Below, in pieces: positions 9,254 to 20,440 of a stretch of 64,000 nt of DNA. Origin of the DNA: Telmatospirillum siberiense (GTDB taxonomy: Bacteria > Pseudomonadota > Alphaproteobacteria > Rhodospirillales > Magnetospirillaceae); contig NZ_PIUM01000021.1 of the NCBI RefSeq assembly GCF_002845745.1, positions 48,545 through 112,544 of the forward strand, read 5' to 3'. The notes under the pieces are model-generated. The model made no database searches. It was not told the DNA's origin and saw only the letters and a list, made by a program, of their open reading frames with translations. Within the stretch, counting starts at the first letter, position 1; every line of letters starts with the position of its first letter. A program made the translations under genes and the position numbers.

Positions 9254-9697
9254 ATGAGCCGAGGGCAACGGGCACCCAGTCAGCGCCAGCTTCGCGTCGG
9301 CGAGGAATTGCGCCACGCTATCGCCAACATTCTGGAACGCGGCGACATCCGTGACGTGGATGTCGCCGGGCGTCCGGTCACGGTAACCGAGGTGTCGGTC
9401 AGCCCCGATCTTCGGAATGCGACGGTGTTCGTCATTCCGTTGGGCGGGGGTGAAAACGCCTCCCTGCTGGCCGGGCTGAAAAGGGTCCGGCCATATCTGC
9501 GCCACGAAGTGGCGCGGATGGTGCAGATGCGGATGGTTCCCGACCTTTCTTTCGTTGCCGATACGACATTCGACAATGCCAGCCGCATCGAGGCGCTGCT
9601 GCATAGTCCCGAGGTGCGGCGCGATCTGGGCGAGGAACCGGCCGAAGACGGGGAGACCCGGACGGAGTCCGACGAAGGCCAGGACGATGGGGCGTAG
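9254..9697 (+). CDS. rbfA: 30S ribosome-binding factor RbfA
   Basis: A 16S rRNA-processing factor of 147 residues with the type-II KH fold: RVGEELRHAIANIL near the start, VTVTEVSVSPDLRNATVFV, and the C-terminal MRMVPDLSFVADTTFDNASRI. A disordered acidic tail (EDGETRTESDEGQDDGA) follows. Its last 11 bases overlap truB, so the two are probably translated together. Confidence 0.96.
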   Translation: MSRGQRAPSQRQLRVGEELRHAIANILERGDIRDVDVAGRPVTVTEVSVSPDLRNATVFVIPLGGGENASLLAGLKRVRPYLRHEVARMVQMRMVPDLSFVADTTFDNASRIEALLHSPEVRRDLGEEPAEDGETRTESDEGQDDGA

Positions 9698-10610
9698 GAA
9701 AGGCGGGCAGCCCATCAACGGCTGGATCGCCATCGATAAGCCGCTCGGCATGACGTCGACCGCCGTGGTGACCAAGGTGCGCCGGATGACCGACGCGGCC
9801 AAGGTCGGGCATGGCGGAACGCTCGATCCACTGGCCAGCGGCATTCTGCCCATCGCCCTTGGCGAAGCCACCAAGACCGTCGCCTATGTCATGGACGGAG
9901 CGAAAAGCTATCGCTGGCAGGTAACCTGGGGCGAAGCGCGGAGCACCGACGACGGCGAGGGCGAGGTCGTGGCGACCAGCGAGAATCGCCCGAGCCTGGC
10001 CGACATCGAGGCGGTCCTGCCGCGCTTTCTGGGCGAGATCGAACAGGTGCCGCCCGCCTATTCGGCGGTGAAGATCGGAGGTCAGCGCGCCTATGCTTTG
10101 GCGCGCGCCGAACAGAGCGTCGAATTGCGGCCGCGCATTGTGCGCATCGACAGTTTCACCATGATCGAATCGACGCCCGAGAGCGCCACCTTCGAGGTTG
10201 GCTGCGGAAAAGGGGCCTATATCCGCTCGCTGGCGCGCGACTTGGCCTTGGCCCTGGACACCGTCGGCTATGTGTCTTCGCTACGGCGGACTCGCTGCGG
10301 GCCGTTTGACGAAATCAACGCGATTTCCCTGGATATGCTCGAAGAGTTTGGGCATAGTGCCGCGTCTGCGAATTTAGTGCTTCCCGTTGAGACCGTGCTG
10401 GACGACATCCCGGCTCTGGCCTTGACGGAAGATGAGGCCCGTCGCCTGCAGAATGGGCAGTCCCTGTCGGTCCTCCGGCTGGCTGCCTTGAATCCTCACA
10501 CGTCCATATCCGCCGGTGTAACCGTGCGAGCCATGGCCGAAGAGCGATTGGTGGCGTTGGCCCGTATCGATGGCGCCGAGTTGCGTCCGATACGTGTGTT
10601 GAACCTTTGA
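9687..10610 (+). CDS. truB: tRNA pseudouridine(55) synthase
   Basis: Converts U55 of the tRNA T loop to pseudouridine. The 307-residue protein contains the catalytic motif GHGGTLDPLASG (Asp near residue 46), IDKPLGMTS, the PPAYSAVKIGGQRAYALAR loop and KGAYIRSLARDLA. ATG at 9687 gives the family start (GWIAIDKPLGM) and overlaps rbfA by 11 bases; the open frame further upstream is a shadow of rbfA. Confidence 0.96.
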   Translation: MGRRKGGQPINGWIAIDKPLGMTSTAVVTKVRRMTDAAKVGHGGTLDPLASGILPIALGEATKTVAYVMDGAKSYRWQVTWGEARSTDDGEGEVVATSENRPSLADIEAVLPRFLGEIEQVPPAYSAVKIGGQRAYALARAEQSVELRPRIVRIDSFTMIESTPESATFEVGCGKGAYIRSLARDLALALDTVGYVSSLRRTRCGPFDEINAISLDMLEEFGHSAASANLVLPVETVLDDIPALALTEDEARRLQNGQSLSVLRLAALNPHTSISAGVTVRAMAEERLVALARIDGAELRPIRVLNL

Positions 10611-10624
10611 ATATGGAGTAGACG

Positions 10625-10894
10625 ATGTCGATCACCGCCGAGCGCAAGCAAGAGCTCATCAAGGAATATGCCACCACCGGATCCGACACCGGTTCGCCGG
10701 AAGTTCAAGTGGCCATTCTGTCCGAGCGTATCCGCAATCTGACGGAACATTTCAAGGACCATAAGAAGGATTTCCATTCGCGCCGCGGCCTGCTGATCAT
10801 GGTCGGCCAGCGTCGCCGCCTGCTGGATTATCTGAAGGCGAAGAACGTCGCTCGTTACGAGCAACTGATCGCCCGTCTCGGCCTGCGCAAGTAA
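10625..10894 (+). CDS. rpsO: 30S ribosomal protein S15
   Basis: Primary binding protein of the 16S rRNA central domain. The 89-residue product has the exact family length and the motifs [15 protein letters not shown] and [26 protein letters not shown] lies just upstream of the start. In other bacteria rpsO is autoregulated and co-transcribed with pnp; the same order is kept here. Confidence 0.98.
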   Translation: MSITAERKQELIKEYATTGSDTGSPEVQVAILSERIRNLTEHFKDHKKDFHSRRGLLIMVGQRRRLLDYLKAKNVARYEQLIARLGLRK

Positions 10895-10920
10895 GCTTGT
10901 GGTGGTGCCCCGCCTCAAGG

Positions 10921-10970
10921 GCTCGTCCGTCATCCGGTCGAGCGGGTCTTTGGGTGGCAAGTTTTTTTTT
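10921..10970 (+). terminator. Candidate terminator after rpsO
   Basis: A hairpin with GCTCG (10921-10925) and CGAGC (10939-10943), with an inner CCG/CGG, is followed 18 bases later by nine T residues (10962-10970). The gap between stem and T run is longer than ideal, so termination may be partial and allow read-through into pnp. Confidence 0.45.
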
Positions 10971-10975
10971 AAAGA

Positions 10976-11050
10976 ACCCGCGCGGGGATGGCTTCGCGCG
11001 GGTAGCGTCATATCGGCAGTTCCCCTGCGCCCGCCGGGCATTCCGGCGGG
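10976..11050 (+). other. Two strong GC hairpins in the pnp leader
   Basis: ACCCGCGCG (10976-10984) pairs with CGCGCGGGT (10995-11003), and CCCGCCGG (11030-11037) with CCGGCGGG (11043-11050). They lie in the 260-base rpsO-pnp gap. In enterobacteria a leader stem before pnp is cut by RNase III as part of autoregulation; these stems could serve the same purpose. This is inference. Confidence 0.5.
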
Positions 11051-11154
11051 TCGATCCTTCAAGCCGGGAACCATGAAAGCCTTTGGTAAGGCGCGAAATT
11101 CTGCCCGGGACCTGGCAATTCGGCCACGTCCCTTGGGATAAGGAAAACAAACGT

Positions 11155-13286
<2,132 letters not shown>

Positions 13287-13290
<4 letters not shown>

Positions 13291-14030
13291 CCGGATCGAT
13301 CCTGCCCAGGGTGATCGGCCATCGCGGCGCCGCCGCGCATGCGCCCGAGAACACCCTGGCCGGATTTGCCTGCGCCGTTCGCCTGGGGGTCGGCTGGATC
13401 GAATTGGATGTCCAGCTGACGGCGGATGGCGTTCCGGTGGTCTTTCATGACGATCGGCTGGATCGCACCAGCGATGGTCATGGTCTTCTTGTCGAGACAT
13501 CCCTGGCGGACATCCGTCGCTTGGATGCCGGAGGATGGTTCGCCGAACGGTTTTCCGGCGAAAAGATACCGACCCTGAGCGAGGCCTTGTCCTTCCTTGT
13601 CAAACAAGGGCAGGGCCTTTGTCTTGAGGTCAAGGCCAGCGAGGCCCGCGGCGGTTCGACCGCGCGGGCCGCCCTGGCGGAAGTGGAGAGATCCTGGCCG
13701 GCGGATGGTCCGCCGCTGGTGATTTCGAGTTTCGCCAAGAGTGCCCTGGCGGTGGCGGACGAGATGGCGCCCGACCGTCCCCGGGGATTGCTGGTGGAAA
13801 AGGTGCCGTCCGATTGGCGTGACGAAGTGAGCGGATTGGGATGTACCAGTCTGCACGTCGACCAGACGACGCTGGATGAAAAGACGGTGAGGGCCGTCAA
13901 AGAGGCTGGACTGGCTCTGTTCGCTTATACCGTCAATGATCGGTTGCGGGCGGAACAATTGTGGGGGTGGGGTGCGGATACGCTGTTCAGCGATTGCCCG
14001 GAGCAATTGCTGAGCGGTTCGGATGGTTGA
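13287..14030 (+). CDS. Glycerophosphodiester phosphodiesterase
   Basis: A 247-residue GDPD-family enzyme that would split glycerophosphodiesters into glycerol 3-phosphate and an alcohol. Metal and catalytic motifs are present: [13 protein letters not shown] near the start, [23 protein letters not shown], and [28 protein letters not shown] at the end (here split as two motifs). No signal peptide, so cytoplasmic. The GTG start shares four bases (GTGA) with the pnp stop, so it is translationally coupled to pnp, an uncommon partner. Confidence 0.9.
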
Positions 14031-14140
14031 GACAATGATCTCCGACGGCACCGATCTCCATCTTTGGCTATAGCGGCCATCTTTCAAAAAACGAATGGCC
14101 GCGTTAAATTCGCGGACCGTCGGGTTGGACCGCAAATGGA

Positions 14141-15550
14141 GTGGACGTCGCTGTGAAATCCCTGAAGCCTGTGATTATTTCTGGCCGTGAAGTTTTGCCG
14201 TTGGTTGAGGGCGGAAAAGGCATCGCCGTTTCGAATGGTGAAAGTTCCGCGGCCTGGGCGGCCGCGGGGGCGGTCGGCACATTCTCGGGCGTCAACGCGG
14301 ATTTTTATGACGAAAACGGAAAGTTCGTTCCGGTCGCCTATCATGGCAAGACCCGGCGCGAACGCCACGGCGAACTGCTGGCCTATGCCATCCGCGGCGG
14401 TATCGCCCAGGCCCGCATTGCCCACGACCTGTCGGGCGGACAGGGGCGCGTCCATATGAATGTGCTGTGGGAGATGGGCGGCGCCGAACATATCCTGCAT
14501 GGCGTTCTGGAGGGAGCCAAGGGGCTGGTGCATGGGGTGACCTGTGGTGCCGGCATGCCTTACAAGGTGGCGGAAATCGCCGCCGGCTACGGCGTCTATT
14601 ATTATCCGATCGTCTCCTCGGCGCGGGCTTTCAACGCCTTGTGGAAGCGGGCCTATCATAAGTTCCCCGAATGGCTGGGCGGCGTCGTCTATGAGGATCC
14701 CTGGTTGGCCGGCGGTCACAACGGCCTGTCCAATTCCGAGGATCCGGAACTTCCGCAGCCGCCGTTACCCAGGGTTTGCGAATTGCGGGCCACCATGCGT
14801 CAGGTTGGCGCGCCGGAAGTGCCGATTTTCGTGGCCGGTGGCGTCTGGTATTTGCGGGACTGGGTCGATTTTCTCGACAATCCGGAGGTGGGTCCGGTGG
14901 CTTTCCAGTTCGGGACGCGTCCGTTGCTGACCCGTGAAAGCCCGGTTTCCAATGCCTGGAAGCACCGTCTGCTCAATCTTCAGCCCGGCGATGTGCTCCT
15001 CCACCGTTTCAGCCCGACCGGCTTTTATTCCTCGGCGGTGAAGAACGGCTTCATCGAGGAACTGTGCCAGCGGCTGGAACATCAGATCCCCTATTCCTCC
15101 GAGGCGGTGGGCGAACATACGGCGGAATTGGCCATCGGTCTGCGCGGCCGGGTGGTTTATGTGACGCCCGGCGACAAGGCCCAGGCCGAGGGCTGGATCG
15201 CGAAAGGTTTCGGCGAGGCGCTGCGCACCCCCGATTCGACATTGGTCTTCGTGACGCCGGAGCGCGCGGAAATGATCCGCCGCGATCAGGTGGAATGCAT
15301 GGGATGCCTGTCGGCCTGCAATTTCTCCAACTGGTCTCAGGGCGAGTCGGGAACCACCGGCAAGAAGGCCGATCCCAGAAGCTTCTGTATTCAAAAGACG
15401 CTGCAAAATATCGCGCATGACGGCAATGTCGAGGACGAGTTGATGTTCGCCGGACACAACGCGCACCGCTTCTCCAACGATCCGTTCTATGCCGGCGGTT
15501 TCATCCCGACGGTTCGCCAGCTGGTTGAACGCATACAAACGGGTGATTAG
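14141..15550 (+). CDS. Nitronate monooxygenase-like flavoprotein with C-terminal Cys cluster
   Basis: About 469 residues. The first 330 resemble the FMN-binding TIM barrel of the nitronate monooxygenase/2-nitropropane dioxygenase family (GVTCGAGMPYKVAEIAA, VPIFVAGGVWYLRDW, FQFGTRPLLT). The C-terminal extension carries Cys386-x2-Cys389-x3-Cys393 (ECMGCLSACNFSNW) and Cys416, which could bind zinc or an iron-sulfur cluster. Substrate unknown. The start is uncertain: GTG at 14141 or GTG at 14153. It stands alone, 110 bases after the phosphodiesterase and 125 bases before irr. Confidence 0.85.
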   Translation: MDVAVKSLKPVIISGREVLPLVEGGKGIAVSNGESSAAWAAAGAVGTFSGVNADFYDENGKFVPVAYHGKTRRERHGELLAYAIRGGIAQARIAHDLSGGQGRVHMNVLWEMGGAEHILHGVLEGAKGLVHGVTCGAGMPYKVAEIAAGYGVYYYPIVSSARAFNALWKRAYHKFPEWLGGVVYEDPWLAGGHNGLSNSEDPELPQPPLPRVCELRATMRQVGAPEVPIFVAGGVWYLRDWVDFLDNPEVGPVAFQFGTRPLLTRESPVSNAWKHRLLNLQPGDVLLHRFSPTGFYSSAVKNGFIEELCQRLEHQIPYSSEAVGEHTAELAIGLRGRVVYVTPGDKAQAEGWIAKGFGEALRTPDSTLVFVTPERAEMIRRDQVECMGCLSACNFSNWSQGESGTTGKKADPRSFCIQKTLQNIAHDGNVEDELMFAGHNAHRFSNDPFYAGGFIPTVRQLVERIQTGD

Positions 15551-15675
15551 GGCCACGACGGGGAAAGATTTCAGGCCGCAATTGAATACGGCCTAAAGCA
15601 ATTCCAAATGGTATCCTATCTTCTTAACAGGTATAAATAATCCCCGGTTAATGCGTCCGGGAGGAGCTTCCGAAA

Positions 15676-16095
15676 ATGAACGCGAACTTCCAACGGCCTT
15701 TCAGTCACGCCCTCGACCGCCTGCGGGCCGCAGGGCTGCGTCCGACCCGTCAAAGACTGGCTTTGGCGAAGCTTTTGTTCGACGGCTGCGACCGGCATAT
15801 ATCGGCTGAACAGCTGCACGGCGAAGCCGTCAGCAACTGCATCCGGGTTTCCCTGGCCACCGTCTACAACACCCTGCATCAATTCACGACGGCGGGCATG
15901 CTGCGCGAAATCGTCGTCGATGCCGGACGGTCCTATTTCGACACCAACACGTCGGATCACCATCACTTCTTCTTCGAGGCTTCCGGACATCTGGAAGATA
16001 TTCCGCCCGATATGGTGGCTGTCAGCAAGGTGCCGTCGGCGCCGGAAGGCACGACCATTCGTCGCGTCGACGTCATCGTCAGAGTGAACGGCTGA
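15676..16095 (+). CDS. irr: Fur-family iron response regulator Irr
   Basis: A 139-residue Fur-like protein with the winged helix (LRPTRQRLALAKLLF...SLATVYNTLHQF) and the HHH triplet at residues 95-97 (DHHHFFFE), which in Irr takes part in heme sensing. It lacks the classical Fur Cys motifs and also the N-terminal Cys-Pro heme regulatory motif found in Bradyrhizobium Irr. In alphaproteobacteria Irr represses heme synthesis and iron-storage genes and activates uptake when iron is low. GGGAGGAG precedes the ATG. Targets in this window are not visible. Confidence 0.88.
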   Translation: MNANFQRPFSHALDRLRAAGLRPTRQRLALAKLLFDGCDRHISAEQLHGEAVSNCIRVSLATVYNTLHQFTTAGMLREIVVDAGRSYFDTNTSDHHHFFFEASGHLEDIPPDMVAVSKVPSAPEGTTIRRVDVIVRVNG

Positions 16096-16120
16096 CGGGC
16101 TCGCGCCGGGAAATTCGGTC

Positions 16121-16690
16121 GTGCGTATTCGCCGGTTGAAAGCGCTGCTCAGTCCGCCGTTGGTGGCGGTCGCGGTGGTGGTCTTTCTTGTCGAAGAGAT
16201 TGCATGGGCGTGGCTCGCCCGAGCGACGGCCGCCCTGGGGCGCTGGGCGCCCATTGCCCGCGTCGAGACGGCAATTCGCCGTCTGCCCCCCTATCTTGCC
16301 ATTCTATTGTTCGTCATTCCCTGGGCGGTCATTCTGCCGGTCAAGCTCATCGCCCTATGGCTGTTGGCGACGGGTCATGCCCTTGCCGGAATCGCGCTGT
16401 TTGCCGCCGGTGAATTGTTCGGCGTCGGTTTCCTGGCCCGGATCTATGTCCTGTGCCGGCCTTCGCTATCGAAACTCATCTGGTTCGTCCGGCTGGAGGG
16501 ATGGGTGCGGGCGGTCAGCACCTGGGCCCACGCTCAACTCGACCGGGTCGCCGTGTGGCGATTGGTGCGGGTGCGGCTCCATGGACTTCTCCATCACTGG
16601 CGGCAGGTTCTTCAGGAGAAGGGCCGTGGTTGGCTGATGGCCCGTCTCAGGGCGGCGCACCGTTTGGTGCGGACGCAATTCCAGCGCTGA
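16121..16690 (+). CDS. Inner-membrane protein of unknown function
   Basis: A 189-residue protein that starts with GTG. It has one hydrophobic segment at about residues 12-30, a hydrophobic region at about 58-105 with two or three more segments, and a strongly basic C-terminal half (WRLVRVRLHGLLHHWRQ, RLRAAHRLVRTQFQR). The layout resembles small Rhodospirillales membrane proteins without a known role. It starts 25 bases after irr and is probably co-transcribed. No motif suggests a reaction. Confidence 0.7.
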   Translation: MRIRRLKALLSPPLVAVAVVVFLVEEIAWAWLARATAALGRWAPIARVETAIRRLPPYLAILLFVIPWAVILPVKLIALWLLATGHALAGIALFAAGELFGVGFLARIYVLCRPSLSKLIWFVRLEGWVRAVSTWAHAQLDRVAVWRLVRVRLHGLLHHWRQVLQEKGRGWLMARLRAAHRLVRTQFQR

Positions 16691-16989
16691 GACGGCGTTC
16701 AGCCTACGATTGCAGCTAGCGCCATTCTGCAAAAAATTACAATATTATCAATTGCTTGACGTGTCATGACCGATCCTCCCGGCGACGGGAGGATCTCGAT
16801 GACCGTGGAAGATCGCCTCTGTCGGTCTTTGAGGCTGCATTTGCAGTTTTTGACGAAGGCCGAGGCGGGTTTCATTGCGCTTTCGTTCCGGGATTTCGCA
16901 GTCGACCTGATACGATCATGAGGAGAGGGGGTTCTCACCCCCCGCGATTTCCCGGCGCTTGGAAAAATTCGCTCCATCCCCCGGCCCGC
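16691..16989. other. Gene-free interval between convergent genes
   Basis: About 300 bases between the membrane protein and the emrB-like gene, which converge here. It contains a short AT-rich stretch (16728-16760) and GAGGAGAGGGGGTTCTCACCCCCC-like hairpin sequence near 16920-16942 that may terminate emrB. A 92-codon minus-strand frame across it shows no family resemblance. Nothing else seen. Confidence 0.4.
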
Positions 16990-18588
16990 TCAATGAGCCG
17001 CCGGTCCCGGACCATGTCCGGGCAGGCCTCCCTTCATGATGAAAACGAAGGGGAGGACAGCCAAAAAAACAATCCCAAGCATTTGAAAGTCATCGAGAAA
17101 AGCCAACAGCAAGGCCTGCTTCTGAACGATGGCGTAGATCGAGCCCAGTGCCTTGGCGGATGCTTCGGCCGCCGTCGCCCCCTGCGCGACGAAGGACAGG
17201 GCCAGGCCGTTCATCATGTCCCGATAGGGGGCGTCGAACGGGGTCGCATGGGCAACGAGAGTCGTCTGGTGAACCTGACCGAAGCGCGACAGATAGGTCG
17301 TGACCAGTGAAATGCCGAAACTGCCGCCAAGATTGCGCGCCACATTGATCAGCGCCGAGGCCTCGCTGCTCATGGTGGCGGGGATGAAGCGGTAGGCGGC
17401 CGTGTTGATCGGGATGAACAGCAAGGAAAGGCCGAAAGCCTGGTAAATTCTGGCCCAAACGAACGTTCGGTAGTCTGTTTCCAACGAAAAATCGGCCATG
17501 TGGAACAGCGCAAACGAGCAGATCACCAGCCCCAGGGCGATGAGATAGCGGGAATCGACGACCGAGACGAGGCGGCCGACGATCGGCATGACCAGGATGA
17601 TCGAGACGCCGCCGGGGGTGATGACCAGGCCGGCCTCGGTCGCCGTGTAGCCGAACAGTCGCTGCACCAGTTCGGGCAGCAGCACCGTGCTGCCCAGCAG
17701 GATGAATCCCAGCAGGAACATCAGCAGGTTGGCCACGCCGAAATTACGTTCGAACAACAAACGCAGCTCGACGATGGGATGCTTCTGACCCAATTCCCAG
17801 AGAACGAAGGAAATCAGGGAAAGCAGGGAGAAGACGCTCAACCAGAAAATGAAGGAGGAGGCGAACCAGGCTTCCTGCTCGCCCTTGTCGAGGACGATCT
17901 GAAGGAAACCCAATCCGACGGCCAGCAAGGAAAAGCCGATGTAGTCGACCTTCGCGCCCTGACGCCGGCGTTCCAACCGGGCGGCGGTATAGGCCGGGGG
18001 ATCCTGAAGCAGGGCGGTGACCAGCATGGTCAGCACCACGCCGATCGGAACATTGAGAAGAAATACCCAGCGCCAACTGAACTGGTCGGTGATCCAGCCG
18101 CCCAATGTCGGTCCGATGGCGGGGGCGAAGACGACCGCCATGCCGTAGAGGGCAAAAGCCATGCCGCGTTGCCGGGGCGGGAAGCTATCGGCCAGGATCG
18201 CCTGGGCGGTCGGCTGCAGCCCGCCGCCGGTCAGCCCCTGAATGGCCCGGAAAACAATCAGCAGACCGAGCGTGGGAGCCAGGCCGCAGGCCAGGGAACT
18301 GATGGAAAAGCCGATGATGCAGGCGACGAAAAAGCGGGTGCGTCCCATGACCGAGGACAGCCAGCCCGACACCGGCAGGATGACCGCATTGGTGACCAGG
18401 TAGGAGGTCAGGATCCAGGTGGATTCATCCTGTCCGGCCGACAAATCGCCGGCGATATGTTGAAGCGAGACATTGGCGATGGAGATATCGAGCACCTCCA
18501 TGAACGCCGCCAGGGCGACCAGGGGGGCGATCAGCCAGGGATTGATGGTTCCCTTGCCGTCGCCCTCCCTGGCCGGCCTGAGGCTCAT
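16990..18588 (-). CDS. DHA2-family multidrug efflux permease, EmrB type
   Basis: A 532-residue major facilitator with 14 predicted membrane segments. It opens with NPWLIAPLVALAAFMEVLDI, the DHA2 hallmark at helix 1 (LDISIANVSL), followed by motif C-like PAIGPTLGGWITD in helix 5. Together with the adjacent membrane-fusion protein and an outer-membrane channel encoded elsewhere, it would export drugs or other toxic compounds by proton antiport. Its ATG overlaps the emrA-like stop by four bases, so the two are translated together. Confidence 0.92.
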   Translation of the reverse strand: MSLRPAREGDGKGTINPWLIAPLVALAAFMEVLDISIANVSLQHIAGDLSAGQDESTWILTSYLVTNAVILPVSGWLSSVMGRTRFFVACIIGFSISSLACGLAPTLGLLIVFRAIQGLTGGGLQPTAQAILADSFPPRQRGMAFALYGMAVVFAPAIGPTLGGWITDQFSWRWVFLLNVPIGVVLTMLVTALLQDPPAYTAARLERRRQGAKVDYIGFSLLAVGLGFLQIVLDKGEQEAWFASSFIFWLSVFSLLSLISFVLWELGQKHPIVELRLLFERNFGVANLLMFLLGFILLGSTVLLPELVQRLFGYTATEAGLVITPGGVSIILVMPIVGRLVSVVDSRYLIALGLVICSFALFHMADFSLETDYRTFVWARIYQAFGLSLLFIPINTAAYRFIPATMSSEASALINVARNLGGSFGISLVTTYLSRFGQVHQTTLVAHATPFDAPYRDMMNGLALSFVAQGATAAEASAKALGSIYAIVQKQALLLAFLDDFQMLGIVFLAVLPFVFIMKGGLPGHGPGPAAH

Positions 18589-19793
18589 CTTGGCGCTTCC
18601 TGCCGCGAGGAGACGTCGACCTCGGGGACCACCGACATTCCGGGGGAAAGCTGGCGCAGCAGGTCGTCCGGCGCGTCGGCGAACAGGATCTTCACCGGGA
18701 AGCGCTGCACCACCTTTACATAATTGCCGGTGGCGTTCTCCGGCGGCAGCAGGGAGAAGCGAGCCCCCGATCCGGGCTGAACGCTATCGACCCGCCCTTC
18801 CAGCCGATGGCCGGGAAAGGCGTCGACGGTTATGGCTACCGGCTGTCCGGGGTGCATCCGCGTCAACTGCGTTTCCTTGAAATTGGCGATGACCCAGGGC
18901 GGGTCGACCACCAGATTGGCCAGAATCTGTCCTTTCTGCACCACGTCGCCGGCATTGACCGCCCGACGGCCGATACGGCCGGCCTTGGGCGCGACGATAT
19001 GGACATAGGACAGCGACAACCGGGCCGTTTGCAGGTTGGCCAGCGCCTGGGCGATCTGGGCCCGGCTGTTGGCGAGTTGCGCCTCCTTCTGGGCGATGCG
19101 CTGCGGAGCGGCCAGGGCGTCCCGATAGCGGGCCTCGGTCTGCGCCTGCGCCGAGGCGGCGGCGGTGACGGCCAACTGGGCCGCCCGCCATCGAGCGCCG
19201 GTCGATCTTGCCTCGGCGATGGCCTGTTCGACGCGCTGGCGCGAGGCGTCGGCCCTTTGCAGCAGGTCCTGATAGCGTTTGACGTCGGCTGCGGCGCGGA
19301 TGGAGTCGGCGTTGGCCGCATCGGCGGTCTCCCGGGCCTCGGCCACTTGATGGCGGGCCTGGTCGACGGCATGCCGGGCTTCATCGACGGCCGCGCCGGT
19401 GGTCGCCTTGATGAGGTCGAGATCGGCCTGGGCGGCCTGTTCTTGCGCCAGCGCAACATTCAGGCCGGCTTCAGCCGCCGCCCGCAGCGCCTCCAGATCG
19501 GCGGGGTCGATGTCGATCAGGGGAGCCCCCGCGGCGACCCTTTGATTGTCGGTGAAATGTACGGCGGCGACGATGCCGCCGACCTGCGGCGCGATCTGCA
19601 CCATGTCGGCTTCGATGAAGGCATCGTCCGTGGTTTCCTGATTGCGGGTCAGCAGCCACCAGACGCCGCCGATAAGAAAGGCGGCGGCGGTTACTCCCCC
19701 GAAGATCTTGAACCGCCGGAGCCGCAAGCGGCGGGCCGCCTCGTCGCCTTGTGCGGACCCTTGATCCGTTTCGTCGTCGTTCTGCTCGGCCAT
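18585..19793 (-). CDS. HlyD/EmrA-family membrane-fusion protein
   Basis: Periplasmic adaptor of a tripartite efflux pump, about 402 residues. It has one N-terminal membrane anchor (FKIFGGVTAAAFLIGGVWWLL, split here into its hydrophobic core VTAAAFLIGGVWWLL), a lipoyl half-motif (DMVQIAPQVGGIVAAVHF), long alpha-helical hairpins rich in Ala/Arg/Glu (about 100-230), and the second half-motif (VHIVAPKAGRIGRRAVNAGD). ATG at 19793 is preferred because GGGGG precedes it; a start at 19844 or 19811 is open. No local regulator gene is evident. Confidence 0.9.
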   Translation of the reverse strand: MAEQNDDETDQGSAQGDEAARRLRLRRFKIFGGVTAAAFLIGGVWWLLTRNQETTDDAFIEADMVQIAPQVGGIVAAVHFTDNQRVAAGAPLIDIDPADLEALRAAAEAGLNVALAQEQAAQADLDLIKATTGAAVDEARHAVDQARHQVAEARETADAANADSIRAAADVKRYQDLLQRADASRQRVEQAIAEARSTGARWRAAQLAVTAAASAQAQTEARYRDALAAPQRIAQKEAQLANSRAQIAQALANLQTARLSLSYVHIVAPKAGRIGRRAVNAGDVVQKGQILANLVVDPPWVIANFKETQLTRMHPGQPVAITVDAFPGHRLEGRVDSVQPGSGARFSLLPPENATGNYVKVVQRFPVKILFADAPDDLLRQLSPGMSVVPEVDVSSRQEAPR

Positions 19794-19992
19794 GCCACCC
19801 CCATCGGTCATCGCAGAAAACGGTGCGGATTTTCCCGTCGGCACCGCGCGCCAGCCAGACTATCGATGTTGATAGGAAGATCAAGTGGGGCGGTCCCACG
19901 CAGAGTGGCCCGGGTTTTGCTTAGTAGGTATCGAGACAGGGCGGGCAGAGGCGATTCTTGCCGGGTGTCCGGATCGGACGGATGAGGATGTG

Positions 19993-20304
19993 ATGGCGAT
20001 TGCCGCGATATCGAATAGCTTGACGCATATGCTGCGGCGGGTCGGCAGCTCGCTCTTTTCTCCGAGCACGGCCACCAATGGCGGGGACCAGACTGCGAGC
20101 GGCGCCTCGGGAAACCGTGGGAATAGCGCGTCGAATGGCGCGGATGGCGCGACTTCCGATGCGAAGGCGACGCTCACCCAGCTCGCCGACCGGACCGGCA
20201 ATCTGGCCCGGCAGGCAGGGGCCTCCCTGCAGAACACCTCTCTGAGCATCATGGCGTCCGGGATCGGTGTCGCGTCCCCGCGCCTGCTCGATCTGGTCGT
20301 GTAA
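19993..20304 (+). CDS. Small low-complexity protein, function unknown
   Basis: A possible 103-residue protein. It starts MAIAAISNSLTHMLRRVGSS, continues with a Gly/Ser/Ala/Asn/Thr-rich stretch (about 25-60) and ends in a segment with AKATLTQLADRTGNLARQAG. TGAGGATG just upstream could serve as ribosome site. No family recognised. It could be real because its third-codon positions are GC-rich, but the reverse strand is also open here, so the call is weak. Divergent from the efflux pair. Confidence 0.4.
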   Translation: MAIAAISNSLTHMLRRVGSSLFSPSTATNGGDQTASGASGNRGNSASNGADGATSDAKATLTQLADRTGNLARQAGASLQNTSLSIMASGIGVASPRLLDLVV

Positions 20305-20440
20305 CGACCGATCCCCGAGCCCGGCAGAAGCTGCCCTTCGGAACCGGTTTTTGCCGGGGTCCCTCAAATTTCGCTTATTGATTTTGCATGATCGGGCCGG
20401 GTGGCCGGCCCTTCGCCATGGCCGGAGCAGATCTCCTCGC

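Noticed and set aside
6642..9275. Long minus-strand open frame (877 codons) opposite infB
   Set aside because: A shadow of infB; the translation is rich in His/Gly/Asp repeats and has no recognisable domain.
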